This document shows, piece by piece, positions 35,808-44,320 of a DNA stretch of 64,000 bases (position 1 is its first letter; every line of letters starts with the position of its first letter). Location of the stretch: the NCBI RefSeq assembly GCF_030813435.1, contig NZ_JAUSUG010000014.1:62001-126000 (forward strand), read 5' to 3'. Made by a program: the position numbers and the translations under genes. This DNA comes from Evansella vedderi (GTDB lineage: Bacteria > Bacillota > Bacilli > Bacillales > Salisediminibacteriaceae). The notes beneath the pieces are model-generated. The model ran no database searches. It saw nothing but the letters and a program-made list of their open reading frames with translations, and was not told where the DNA came from.

Positions 35808-35836
35808 TTGAAATTAATTATTATATTGGTTATAAT
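35808..35836 (+). promoter_or_regulatory. SigA promoter of dps
   Basis: TTGAAA (35808-35813), a 17-base spacer and a perfect TATAAT (35831-35836), about 40 bp before the start codon. Confidence 0.85.
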
Positions 35837-35877
35837 CTAAATACAGTATTAAATTAGCCTAAAGGGAGTGTTGATTT

Positions 35878-36336
35878 ATGAGTAAAAAGAATCTTGTACA
35901 ATCAATGAATAAACAATTAGCGAACTGGAATGTTTTAAATACGAAGCTGCACCATTATCACTGGTATGTAAAGGGGCAAGATTTTTTCCTTCTTCACGAA
36001 AAGTTTGAAGAAATCTACACCGAAGCTGCTGGTTATATCGACGAAATTGCGGAAAGGATCTTAATGATTGGTGGAGAACCTGTCTCCACCTTAAGGGATT
36101 ACCTAGATCATACATCTATTGACGAAGCAAAAGGGGGGGAATCCCCTGCAGAGATGGTTGCTGCATTATCAGACGATTTTGATCACTTCAAAGGACAATT
36201 AGAATCGATAATCGAGCTTTCCGAAAATGCAGGTGATCATCCTACAGCAGATTTATTTATTGGAATTAAAGCGTCCATTGAAAAACATAATTGGATGTTA
36301 AAGGCATATTTAAATAAAGTACCAACAAGAGCATAA
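35878..36336 (+). CDS. Dps/MrgA-type ferritin-like DNA-binding protein
   Basis: A 152-residue Dps-family protein that forms dodecamers, oxidises ferrous iron with peroxide and shields DNA. Ferroxidase ligands are visible in HHYHWYVKG (H28), LLHEKFEEIY (H40) and GYIDEIAERI (D55, E59). The length is typical. AAAGGGAG precedes the ATG. The PerR box and strong promoter upstream indicate induction by hydrogen peroxide or iron and manganese limitation, as for B. subtilis mrgA. Confidence 0.93.
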   Translation: MSKKNLVQSMNKQLANWNVLNTKLHHYHWYVKGQDFFLLHEKFEEIYTEAAGYIDEIAERILMIGGEPVSTLRDYLDHTSIDEAKGGESPAEMVAALSDDFDHFKGQLESIIELSENAGDHPTADLFIGIKASIEKHNWMLKAYLNKVPTRA

Positions 36337-36344
36337 ATAAGTAG

Positions 36345-36393
36345 TCGGGGGTGAGTTTGAAGGTGTGTTTACCTTTTGGCTTCCCCTTTTTTG
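36345..36393 (+). terminator. dps terminator
   Basis: GGGG-AAGGT pairs with ACCTT-CCCC across an imperfect stem, followed by TTTTTTG. Confidence 0.75.
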
Positions 36394-36497
36394 ATTTATC
36401 ATTTAAGAACAACAGGAAGAGATTATTTGTAAAATTAATTTGTTGTACGATGATTAAAGTTAATATTCAATAAAATGTTGAGAAAGAAGGAATCGAA

Positions 36498-37448
36498 GTG
36501 TATCGAATTGGTATTGATATTGGCGGAACAAATATGCGGGTGGGGATTTTTGATGATGGGGGCAACCTTGTTGTAAAAGAAAAAATATTAACTAACGCTC
36601 AAGAAGGTGCAACAGTAGCTATAAAAAGGCTAAAGTTATTAATAAATGAAGTTTTAAATAGTAAAGAAGTGGATAAGACTCAAAAAATTAAGGGAATTGG
36701 TGTTGGCTCTCCGGGGCCATTAGATCCTTGGAAAGGTGAAATTCAATCACCTCCCAATTTGCCAGGATGGGATAACATTCCCCTAAGGCAAAACCTACAG
36801 GACAAATATAACTTGCCAGTATTTCTACATAATGATGCTAATGCAGCTGCTTTAGGGGAGTTTTTATATGCTTATAACAAGGAAGTTAAAAATCTCGTTT
36901 ATATTACCGTAAGTACCGGAATTGGAGGTGGTATCATTTCTGATGGAAAACTTATGCTAGGGGATAAGGGTAGTGCAGGGGAAGTAGGTCATATAATCAT
37001 TCGTCCTGATGGAAATATGTGTTCTTGCGGAAATCGAGGTTGTCTTGAAGCCCAAGCATCTGGGACGGGGATATTTACTCGAACTCAAGAAGCATTAAAG
37101 AATTACGACAGACCAACTATACTAAAGAACTTTGATCTTTTATCTTCAAAAGAAATTATTGAAGCGGCAAATCTAGGGGATTCCTTTGCAAAGCACATTA
37201 TAGAAGAAGTTCAAATGGACTTAGCATTAGGAATTGTAAACATTGCCCATGCTTACAACCCGCAAAAAATTGTCTTCGGTGGTGGAGTAATGCAATCAGG
37301 TGATACCTTTATTCAGCCGGTAATTGAAAGGGCGAGAGAGATGATATTACCAAGCATGGCTGAGAACTTGGATTTTTCTGTAACGAAACTAGGTGGGGAT
37401 TTAGGGCTATTCGGTGCAGCTGCACTTGTGGATTACTTTCAAGATTAA
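36498..37448 (+). CDS. glcK: ROK family glucokinase
   Basis: A 316-residue ROK sugar kinase with the phosphate loop DIGGTNMRVGIF, the sugar-binding HNDANAAALGE, GTGIGGGIISDGKL and the zinc motif CSCGNRGCLEAQASG. It phosphorylates glucose, or possibly N-acetylglucosamine or another hexose, using ATP. The start is GTG, 7 bases after GAAAGAAGG. It has no DNA-binding domain, unlike the ROK protein at 45885. It stands alone upstream of a repeat and the nag and gal genes. Confidence 0.87.
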   Translation: MYRIGIDIGGTNMRVGIFDDGGNLVVKEKILTNAQEGATVAIKRLKLLINEVLNSKEVDKTQKIKGIGVGSPGPLDPWKGEIQSPPNLPGWDNIPLRQNLQDKYNLPVFLHNDANAAALGEFLYAYNKEVKNLVYITVSTGIGGGIISDGKLMLGDKGSAGEVGHIIIRPDGNMCSCGNRGCLEAQASGTGIFTRTQEALKNYDRPTILKNFDLLSSKEIIEAANLGDSFAKHIIEEVQMDLALGIVNIAHAYNPQKIVFGGGVMQSGDTFIQPVIERAREMILPSMAENLDFSVTKLGGDLGLFGAAALVDYFQD

Positions 37449-37489
37449 GCTACAGTACTCCAGTATCTTACCAGCCCCTTTCCTTGTAT

Positions 37490-37785
37490 TAGACTCTTTT
37501 CAGACAGATCATTCTTGGTTTTTTGACAACTCAAAGGAGTGAAAGGCGGCGACTCCAGCGACAAGCATTTACTTTAGAGAGGCATCACAGTGATGCCACT
37601 TGAGTAAGGGCGAGCGGTACCTCATGATGACTCTTGGATGCAGCTCCGAAGCGATACTTGCAGAGGAAGAGACATGGCCTGAGGAGGCTGAAGCATTGCC
37701 CACAGACGCAGGACGTGGGCTGCCTTTAGGTGTAATTGGTCCGCCTCTAACGGATTCGAGTGATATATTCTTTATTTCCTATCAA
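37490..37785 (+). repeat. Family B repeat, long diverged copy
   Basis: Contains GAAAGGCGGCGACTCCAGCG, the interior GCAGAGGAAGAGACATGG, GAGGAGGCTGAAGCATTGCC, GGACGTGGGCTGCC and GGTCCGCCTCTAACGGATTC, in the same order as the copy at 52323. The ends are worn and cannot be placed exactly. An open frame through it is a by-product of the repeat. Confidence 0.7.
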
Positions 37786-37865
37786 AATAGTAGGAAATAG
37801 TACACAAAAGTAATCATACATTATATAATAAGAATAATGTTATGCTTGGAATGGAGGGGAGCTCT

Positions 37866-38207
37866 ATGAATCGCCGGTGGTGGATACCAATAATTTTAGT
37901 GTTATTTCTCTTAGTACCAGCTGGCTGGTATGTACTTGGTGGGGATAATTTGTCGGCGGATGACAGAGCAGCGGCAAATCATAGTATTGAGTATGTTGCG
38001 AAAGAATATTCTCTTGAAGAAAAGAACTTAGAAATAGAAACAGTAAATTATTGGGAAGAAGAAGACCGTTATGCAATCAGGTTAATTCATATAAATGATA
38101 ATAAGCAATACGAGATCGCATTAAGACTTGATGATGATAGAGAAGTTGCATTTATGTTAGATGTTACAGGGCAATTTGATGAGTTCGGATTGGCGTATTG
38201 CCACTAA
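37866..38207 (+). CDS. Membrane-anchored hypothetical protein
   Basis: A 113-residue protein with one N-terminal membrane segment (about residues 4-24, WWIPIILVLFLLVPAGWYVL) and an acidic outer domain (YSLEEKNLEIETVNYWEEEDRY then DNKQYEIALRL) that looks like a small alpha/beta fold. I do not recognise a named family. GGAGGGG precedes the ATG at 37866; an ATG eight codons upstream overlaps this RBS. It ends in a strong terminator. Confidence 0.65.
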   Translation: MNRRWWIPIILVLFLLVPAGWYVLGGDNLSADDRAAANHSIEYVAKEYSLEEKNLEIETVNYWEEEDRYAIRLIHINDNKQYEIALRLDDDREVAFMLDVTGQFDEFGLAYCH

Positions 38208-38256
38208 AGGGTGTCTAAGAAGGTTGGTTTTAACCTTTAGAGACACCCTTTTTTGA
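38206..38256 (+). terminator. Terminator after the 113-residue protein gene
   Basis: AAAGGGTGTCT and AGACACCCTTT form an 11-bp stem with an inner AAGGTT/AACCTT stem, followed by TTTTG; it starts in the stop codon. Confidence 0.88.
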
Positions 38257-38377
38257 ACTGTTTTTTTATGGATGATAAGAATGAACAGTAGTATAAAAAA
38301 GATTTATGTAGAAGAGAGACAAAAATATAAGCTAATTACGGGGTAAAGTAAATTGATGAGCAAGTTATTAGTGAGTG

Positions 38378-38609
38378 TTTTATCAAGCCTTTGGAAAAGC
38401 GAAGCCAGCTCTTATCTTATCAATGGCAAGGCAAGTATTATTTCTTATCCCGTTACTTTTAATTCTGCTGCGCCTATTTTGGTGTAATGGGTGTGTGGCT
38501 TGCTTTCCCAATTGCTGATGTCCTATCTTGTATACTATTGGCAGCTTTCCTTTACCGGGAACGTAAAGTATTTCTAATTAAGTCTAATAAGGAGACTTTA
38601 ACCGTGTAA
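38378..38609 (+). pseudogene. C-terminal remnant of a MATE family efflux transporter
   Basis: Reading from 38378 gives FYQAFGKAKPALILSMARQ, then a hydrophobic helix to LLRLF. After a one-base insertion in a TTTT run the frame resumes as GVMGVWLAFPIADVLSCILL and runs to a stop at 38607. These are the last two to three helices of a MATE transporter, with the familiar GKAKPAL and WLAFPIAD motifs. The first 300 or so residues are missing, so this is a decayed gene. Confidence 0.8.
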
Positions 38610-38657
38610 GAACATCCACTGTCTTCTTGAAGAACTCATTAGTCATTTATACTGTAA

Positions 38658-38786
38658 TTAGCTTAGTAAGTTATTGCCATTCTTAATTTCATCTTGAAGG
38701 TTAAGAAAGGTGGCAATGAGAAATAGAAGGGAACCTATAAAAAATAGGGCTTTTATCAATAAGGATAAGTTATCCTGCTGTTCCAT
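38658..38786 (-). CDS. Small single-helix membrane protein
   Basis: A 42-residue frame on the minus strand with CAGGAGTGATTGAT directly before its ATG. The product starts MEQQDNLSLLIKALFFIGSL, has one membrane helix (about residues 9-29, continuing LLFLIATFLNL) and a polar tail. The RBS, the composition and an intact frame between a pseudogene and nagR argue for a real gene; no family is recognised. Confidence 0.5.
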   Translation of the reverse strand: MEQQDNLSLLIKALFFIGSLLFLIATFLNLQDEIKNGNNLLS

Positions 38787-38924
38787 ATCAATCACTCCTG
38801 GGGTGTGACTTAAATCGACACTAATATTTTATGGCAACAACTTTTTGGGTGTGCTTGTCCACCTCAAGGGGGGAGTCAGAAGGCTGAATAACAACCTTTT
38901 AATAAAAAGTAAAAACGGAGAAAG

Positions 38925-39641
38925 TTAATCTGTATAATTTCTTTCGATAATAAAGCTCGCCCTTTCTCCGTGAAAATACGCTTTTGAATATTCGATAATG
39001 GTTTCATTTTCTAAAAAAGCAAATGTTTCAATTTCAAAGCAAGGTGTACCTGCTTTCGTATTTAATTTTTCGGCTATTTTTTTATCTGCCGTTACTATAT
39101 GGATATGTTCTTCTGTTCTGGAAATGGATAAATCAAATTGAGACTGGAGGAGATTGTAAAGGGAATCTTCACAAGCCTCTCGATTGAGTCCAGGGGTTAA
39201 ATGCCATGGTAAATAAGAAATTTCATATTGTAATGGGACTTCATCCGCATAACGGATTCTTTCTAACTTATTAACAGGTTGTTTTTCATTAATATGTAAA
39301 ATATTTTGCAAGAACATATCAGCAGGTATGACCGTTAACTGTAAAACGTGTATACTAGGTTTTTTTCCTTGAAGTTTTAATTGTTCTCGATAATTGCCTG
39401 CTTTAGTGTGGGTCAATGTCTGTTTAACTTTGTTATTGGATACAAAAGTTCCCCTTCCCTGAATTCTATAAATATACCCTTCGGCTGTTAATTGTTGTAA
39501 TGCATTTCTTACGGTCGTACGGCTAACATTATACCTATTACAAAGCTCGGCTTCCGTTGGTAATTGTGTATTTGGCAGTAGTTCACCTTTATTTATCATT
39601 TCAATGATTTCATTTTTTATATAAGAGTGAAGTGGTTCCAA
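38925..39641 (-). CDS. nagR: GntR/HutC family repressor NagR-like
   Basis: A 238-residue regulator with a GntR winged helix (residues 1-75; LPTEAELCNRYNVSRTTVRN, GRGTFV) and a UTRA effector domain (about 90-235, with LERIRYADEVPLQYEISYLP). NagR (YvoA) represses GlcNAc catabolism and is released by glucosamine-6-phosphate or GlcNAc-6-phosphate. Here it is divergent from nagAB, whereas in B. subtilis it follows nagB. A GAGGCA RBS precedes the start. Confidence 0.88.
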   Translation of the reverse strand: MEPLHSYIKNEIIEMINKGELLPNTQLPTEAELCNRYNVSRTTVRNALQQLTAEGYIYRIQGRGTFVSNNKVKQTLTHTKAGNYREQLKLQGKKPSIHVLQLTVIPADMFLQNILHINEKQPVNKLERIRYADEVPLQYEISYLPWHLTPGLNREACEDSLYNLLQSQFDLSISRTEEHIHIVTADKKIAEKLNTKAGTPCFEIETFAFLENETIIEYSKAYFHGERASFIIERNYTD

Positions 39642-39765
39642 AGCTAATAATGCCTCCTGTCTTGTATGGGAGATAGACTAGACTGAATTTGTATTTAGTT
39701 AAATCATACCACAATCTAATTGTAGGAATAAATTTAATACTACATTTATAAAAAAAGGTGTTAAA

Positions 39766-39799
39766 TGTTATTACAAATTGTTGTATAATTGTAGTAACA
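39766..39799. promoter_or_regulatory. Inverted repeat over the nagAB promoter
   Basis: TGTTATTACAA (39766-39776) and TTGTAGTAACA (39789-39799) are inverse copies with one mismatch, separated by 12 bases. A TATAAT at 39784-39789 lies in the middle, so binding here would block transcription. NagR is the obvious candidate, although the arms are not the familiar NagR/DasR sequence. Confidence 0.5.
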
Positions 39800-39842
39800 A
39801 ATTAAATTGAATTGTATTATTGAGAGGAGGGAGAGTTTAGTT

Positions 39843-41009
39843 TTGAAAAAATATGTATTTAAAAATGCGACCCTATATAGTTCCAAAGGGTTTATTAAAG
39901 ACCCTGTTATAGAAATAAAGGAAGGGCTTATAGCTAACTTTTATCCAATGGAAAAATTAAGAGAAAAACAAATGATTGAGGATTATGTATTTACTGAACC
40001 CGTACGAATTGTACCAGGGTTTATCGATTTGCATATACATGGTGCTGCCAATGGGGATGTCATGGACGGTACGGAAGAAGCCCTAGTAACGATAAAAAAT
40101 GCACTCCCTTCAGAGGGTACGACCGCTTTTTTAGCCACTACGATCACGCAATCTCAGAATGCTAAATTAGAGGCACTAAAGCAAGTAAAGGAAGTTATGA
40201 CATCAAAGAATAGGGAAGGTGCAGAAATTTTGGGTGTCCATTTAGAAGGGCCATTTATCTCAGAAAAAAGGGCTGGTGCCCAACCAAAGGAATTTATTTC
40301 TGAACCGGATGTGGATCTTTTTAATAAATTTCAAGAAACCGCCGGGGGTGCAATTAAGTTAATAACAATGGCCCCAGAAGAAAAAGGGGGAATGGAGCTT
40401 CTTCGTGAATTGTCCCGAACTGGAGTAGTACCTTCCATCGGACACTCTGATGCTTACTATAACCTAGTAAAAGAAGCGATGGATTTAGGTGTCTGTCATG
40501 CCACTCACCTCTTTAATGGAATGCGTGGTGTACATCACCGAGACCTAGGTGTTGCAGGAGCAGTATTACTGCACGATGAGATAATAGGAGAAATAATATG
40601 TGATGGAATTCATGTATCCCCACCTATGGTTAAGCTAGTTTATAAAAACAAAGGTGCAGATGGTATCATTCTAATAACAGATTCCATGAGAGCGAAAGGG
40701 TTTGAGGAAGGTACCTATGAATTAGGGGGACAAGATGTTTTTGTAAAAAATAATCAGGCAACTTTAGAAGATGGAACTCTAGCTGGAAGTATATTAAAAA
40801 TGAACGAGGCTGTTCGGAATATGATTTCCTTTTCTGGGTGTACTTTTGAAGAAGCCATTCAAATGGCATCTGCAAACCCAGCAAAGCAAATAGGAGTTTA
40901 CGATAGAAAAGGCTCCATTGAAATTGGAAAAGATGCAGACTTTGTAGTATTAAATGAAAAATTGGAAGTGAAGCAAACGTTTGTGCTCGGAACAAAAGTG
41001 TATGGATAA
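39843..41009 (+). CDS. nagA: N-acetylglucosamine-6-phosphate deacetylase
   Basis: A 388-residue amidohydrolase that removes acetate from GlcNAc-6-P. Metal and active-site motifs are IDLHIHGA, HLEGPFISEKRAGA, SIGHSDA, ATHLFNGM, and ITDSMRA with the catalytic Asp. The TTG at 39843 is taken as start because GAGGAGGGAG lies 9 bases before it; the longer frame from 39807 runs through that RBS. It is followed 28 bp later by nagB. Confidence 0.94.
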   Translation: MKKYVFKNATLYSSKGFIKDPVIEIKEGLIANFYPMEKLREKQMIEDYVFTEPVRIVPGFIDLHIHGAANGDVMDGTEEALVTIKNALPSEGTTAFLATTITQSQNAKLEALKQVKEVMTSKNREGAEILGVHLEGPFISEKRAGAQPKEFISEPDVDLFNKFQETAGGAIKLITMAPEEKGGMELLRELSRTGVVPSIGHSDAYYNLVKEAMDLGVCHATHLFNGMRGVHHRDLGVAGAVLLHDEIIGEIICDGIHVSPPMVKLVYKNKGADGIILITDSMRAKGFEEGTYELGGQDVFVKNNQATLEDGTLAGSILKMNEAVRNMISFSGCTFEEAIQMASANPAKQIGVYDRKGSIEIGKDADFVVLNEKLEVKQTFVLGTKVYG

Positions 41010-41037
41010 GCTAAAAACGGCAGTGGAGGTGTAGCTT

Positions 41038-41787
41038 GTGGAGGTTATCGGTGTCAAAGATTTTAATGAAATGAGTAAACGGGCTGCTCAATTTGTTTAT
41101 GAGGATTTAGTTAATAGAAGGATAAAAGTAATGGGAATGGCTACTGGAGGGACCCCAATTGGGTTTTACAAACAACTAGTAAGGTTATACAAAAAAGGGG
41201 ACTTTTCCTTTAAGGGTATTCAAACGGTAAACCTAGATGAATACGTTGGATTATCTCCTGAAAATCCAAACAGCTATCATCAATATATGTATCAGCATTT
41301 GTTTCAACATATTGATATCCAAAGGGACCAAACCCATTTACCAAATGGTGCAGCAGAAGATTTAGAGAGGGAATGTGTTCGTTACGAACAATTAATTGAA
41401 GAATTGGGTGGGATTGACCTTCAATTATTAGGGATTGGAGAAAATGGTCATATCGGTTTCAATGAGCCAGGTACATCCTTTCATTCTAATACACATGTTG
41501 TTAATCTGACGACTGCAACAAGGGAAGCAAATGCAAGGTATTTTAATGATAGAAGGGAAGTACCGAAACAAGCTATTACGATGGGGATTGACACAATAAT
41601 GAAAAGTAAAAAAATCCTTCTTCTTGCTTCTGGAAAGGAAAAAGCGCAAGCGATTTATCGACTTCTTTACGATAAGGTTGATGAATCGTGTCCTGCGACC
41701 ATTTTACAACGACACCCAAACATAACCATTATTGCCGATAATGAGGCGTTAAGTTTAGTAACAATCACAGATAGAAAGCTAAATTAA
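41038..41787 (+). CDS. nagB: Glucosamine-6-phosphate deaminase
   Basis: A 249-residue isomerase that converts glucosamine-6-P to fructose-6-P and ammonia. Motifs: MATGGTPIGFYKQL, TVNLDEYVGL, and GIGENGHIGFNEPGTSF with the catalytic Asp/His/Glu region. The start is GTG behind GTGGAGGTG. It completes the nagAB operon and acts in the opposite direction to GlmS, which explains separate control by NagR and the glmS ribozyme. Confidence 0.95.
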   Translation: MEVIGVKDFNEMSKRAAQFVYEDLVNRRIKVMGMATGGTPIGFYKQLVRLYKKGDFSFKGIQTVNLDEYVGLSPENPNSYHQYMYQHLFQHIDIQRDQTHLPNGAAEDLERECVRYEQLIEELGGIDLQLLGIGENGHIGFNEPGTSFHSNTHVVNLTTATREANARYFNDRREVPKQAITMGIDTIMKSKKILLLASGKEKAQAIYRLLYDKVDESCPATILQRHPNITIIADNEALSLVTITDRKLN

Positions 41788-41799
41788 TACATCAAACTA

Positions 41800-41846
41800 A
41801 AATACTCATGCGCTCCTAGTAAGGGAACTCATGAGTATTTTTTATT
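41800..41846 (+). terminator. nagAB terminator
   Basis: AATACTCATG and CATGAGTATT form a 10-bp stem followed by TTTTTATTAG. Confidence 0.88.
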
Positions 41847-41959
41847 AGTCTCAAAACTTTATTAAATTAATTAAGAAAGGTGTATTTATTGGATTGTTTC
41901 ATGTATAATTGAACTATAATTTATGGTTATCCTAATTAAATCAAGTGGGAGGTACGAAA

Positions 41960-43135
41960 ATGAAAGAAAAGTTAAGTAAAATGTTTAATAAAGTTTACGA
42001 CACAATAAATGAGGAACAGGAATTACATTATTTCTTCGCCCCTGGTCGGGTAAATTTAATTGGGGAGCACACAGATTATAACGGGGGATTGGTTTTCCCG
42101 TGTGCCCTTACAGTAGGAACTTATGCTGCTATTAAACAAAGAAAAGATAATTTAGTCCGATTGTATTCTGATAACTTCCCTGAAAAAGGTATAATTACCG
42201 TTTCATTAACGGATCTGGATTACAAGAAAGAGGACGATTGGGCCAACTATCCTAAAGGTGTTATAGAAACACTTAAAAAGCACGGCTTTGAAGGAAAGGG
42301 AGGGTTTGATGCTGTTTATTACGGTAACATTCCTAACGGTGCAGGATTATCCTCTTCTGCTTCCATTGAGCTTGTGACAGCTGTCCTATGGGATTGGATG
42401 AACGATTTCAACCTTGATCGTATACAATTGGTGAAATTCTCCCAAGAGGCGGAAAATAAGTACATTGGAGTCAATTGCGGAATTATGGACCAGTTTGCTA
42501 TTGGGATGGGGAAAGAAGAAAATGCTGTGTTACTTGATTGCAACACATTACATTATGAGTATGCTCCTGTACAGCTAGAAGGTATGAAACTTGTAATAGC
42601 TAACACAAACAAACGGAGAGGGTTAGCTGATTCTAAATACAACGAAAGGCGTTCTGAATGTGAGAATGCCTTAAAAGACTTGCAAGCTGTTACTGAAATT
42701 AATAATCTTTGTGACCTTTCCACAGAGGAATTTGAAAGAATCAAAGATGAAATAAAAGATCCAATTGCACAAAAAAGGGCTGCACACGCCATCTCTGAAA
42801 ATGAGAGGACGAAAATTGCAGCACAAAAGCTAAAGGAAAAAGATGTGATTGCATTTGGAAAGCTGATGAATGAATCCCATGTTTCCTTACGAGATGATTA
42901 CGAAGTAACAGGTGAGTACTTGGATGCATTAGTAAACGCAGCGTGGGAAGAGGAAAACGTCTTAGGGTCTCGAATGACAGGGGCAGGCTTTGGAGGCTGT
43001 ACGGTTAGTTTAGTACGTGAAGACAATATGGAGGAAGTTTTAGATCGTATTGCCTCCAGTTACGAAAAAGCAACAGGAATAAAACCCGACTTTTATATAG
43101 TAGGAATCGGCCACGGAGCCAAAAAATTAAATTAA
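41960..43135 (+). CDS. galK: Galactokinase
   Basis: A 391-residue GHMP kinase that makes galactose-1-phosphate from galactose and ATP. Motifs: GRVNLIGEHTDYNGG (substrate binding), PNGAGLSSSASIE (ATP loop) and MTGAGFGGCTVSLV (GHMP C-terminal). The ATG at 41960 follows GGGAGG; a frame 15 bases longer starts inside the RBS region. It is the first gene of a Leloir cluster, galK-galE-galT-regulator. Confidence 0.95.
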   Translation: MKEKLSKMFNKVYDTINEEQELHYFFAPGRVNLIGEHTDYNGGLVFPCALTVGTYAAIKQRKDNLVRLYSDNFPEKGIITVSLTDLDYKKEDDWANYPKGVIETLKKHGFEGKGGFDAVYYGNIPNGAGLSSSASIELVTAVLWDWMNDFNLDRIQLVKFSQEAENKYIGVNCGIMDQFAIGMGKEENAVLLDCNTLHYEYAPVQLEGMKLVIANTNKRRGLADSKYNERRSECENALKDLQAVTEINNLCDLSTEEFERIKDEIKDPIAQKRAAHAISENERTKIAAQKLKEKDVIAFGKLMNESHVSLRDDYEVTGEYLDALVNAAWEEENVLGSRMTGAGFGGCTVSLVREDNMEEVLDRIASSYEKATGIKPDFYIVGIGHGAKKLN

Positions 43136-43164
43136 TTTATAGGCGTCCTTGATTGTTATCTAAA

Positions 43165-43275
43165 AAGAAGGGAAAGGCGGCGACTCCAGCGTTGCCCACG
43201 GAAAGCGTCCGCCTGAAACGGATTTGAGATAAGTTCTTATCTCATTACAACAAACTATCTTTAAAAAGTAGCCAA
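43165..43275 (+). repeat. Family B repeat, short copy
   Basis: GGAAAGGCGGCGACTCCAGC joined directly to GTTGCCCACGGAAAGCGTCC and GCCTGAAACGGAT; the long central modules are deleted. It sits between galK and galE, inside the likely operon. Confidence 0.65.
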
Positions 43276-43301
43276 CTTTTTTGATAAAGGAGCGGATATA
43301 A

Positions 43302-44297
43302 ATGGCAGTACTAGTTTGTGGTGGAGCAGGTTACATTGGCAGTCACGCCGTAGCAGATTTACTAGATCGGGGGGAAGAAGTCATTGTTATCGACAACCTT
43401 CAGACCGGTCATAAGAAAGCAGTCCTTCCAAAGGCGAAGCTTTATATAGGAAGCCTACAAAATAGCAACCTCTTAGAGCAAGTTTTTCAAGAAAATGACA
43501 TTGAATCCGTCATGCACTTTGCAGCAGACTCCCTTGTTGGTGTTAGTGTAAATGAGCCTCTTCAATACTATGAAAACAATGTATATGGGGCAATATGCTT
43601 ATTGAAAAAGATGGCTCAATTTGGTGTGAAAAAAATCGTCTTTTCTTCCACTGCAGCAACCTATGGGGAACCGGAAAGTGTGCCTATAATGGAGACAGAT
43701 GTGACAAATCCAACTAATCCCTACGGTGAAACAAAATTAGCTGTAGAGAAGATGTTGAAATGGTCAGATAACGCCTATGGTATCAAGCATGTTGTCCTTC
43801 GTTATTTTAATGTGGCAGGGGCGCACCCTAAACATCCAATTGGTGAGGATCACCAACCAGAAACCCATTTAATCCCCATTGTACTTCAGGTAGCATTAGG
43901 GCAGCGAGGTGTCATCAACATTTTTGGGGATGACTATCCAACGGAAGATGGGACGTGTATCCGTGATTATATTCATGTATCCGATCTTATAGGTGCACAT
44001 CTACTTGCATTAGATCATTTAAGAAATGAAGGGGATAGTGACGTCTTTAACCTTGGTAATGGAAATGGATTCAGTGTGAAACAAATCATTGAAGCAGTAG
44101 AAAGGGTGACGGGAAAAGGCATTCCTAAAGAAGTGTCACCAAGAAGAGTGGGAGATCCGGCTACTCTCATTGCTTCTTCAAAAAAAGCCATTGAGGTATT
44201 AGGCTGGCAGCCGAAATATACATCGATAGAGGATATTATTGAGACTGCTTGGAAATGGCATCAAACCAACCCTAATGGCTATGGAGCCGATGAGTAA
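43302..44297 (+). CDS. galE: UDP-glucose 4-epimerase
   Basis: A 331-residue short-chain dehydrogenase that interconverts UDP-galactose and UDP-glucose. NAD-binding GGAGYIGSH lies at residues 6-14, the SSTAATYGEPE Ser region and catalytic YGETK follow, and RYFNVAGAHP and CIRDYIHVSDL are typical of GalE. AAAGGAGCGG precedes the ATG. Confidence 0.95.
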   Translation: MAVLVCGGAGYIGSHAVADLLDRGEEVIVIDNLQTGHKKAVLPKAKLYIGSLQNSNLLEQVFQENDIESVMHFAADSLVGVSVNEPLQYYENNVYGAICLLKKMAQFGVKKIVFSSTAATYGEPESVPIMETDVTNPTNPYGETKLAVEKMLKWSDNAYGIKHVVLRYFNVAGAHPKHPIGEDHQPETHLIPIVLQVALGQRGVINIFGDDYPTEDGTCIRDYIHVSDLIGAHLLALDHLRNEGDSDVFNLGNGNGFSVKQIIEAVERVTGKGIPKEVSPRRVGDPATLIASSKKAIEVLGWQPKYTSIEDIIETAWKWHQTNPNGYGADE

Positions 44298-44320
44298 ATA
44301 TTACTATACGGAGGGATAAG

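Larger units (their letters stand above)
35556..35877. other. Intergenic region with the dps control elements
   Basis: The first half has GAAGGC/GCCTTC arms (about 35564-35613) with the palindrome AAGTAAATTTACTT inside, probably a terminator for the GNAT gene. The second half holds the PerR box and promoter of the dps gene. Confidence 0.55.

Noticed and set aside
36498-37448. Calling this ROK protein a transcriptional repressor
   Set aside because: It has no N-terminal DNA-binding domain and keeps the DIGGTN phosphate loop, so it is a kinase.
37600-37800. Open frame of 66 codons after glcK
   Set aside because: It is a reading of the family B repeat (EEETWPEEAEALPTDAGRG type); the same words appear in other copies in other frames.
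39661-39690. Classical NagR/DasR box near ATAGACTAGACTGA
   Set aside because: It only partly resembles the TGGTNTAGACCA-type consensus and lies closer to nagR than to the nagA promoter.
41881-41925. Promoter of galK from two TATAAT words
   Set aside because: TATAAT occurs at 41904 and 41915, but no acceptable -35 lies at 16-18 bp from either, so I did not list it.
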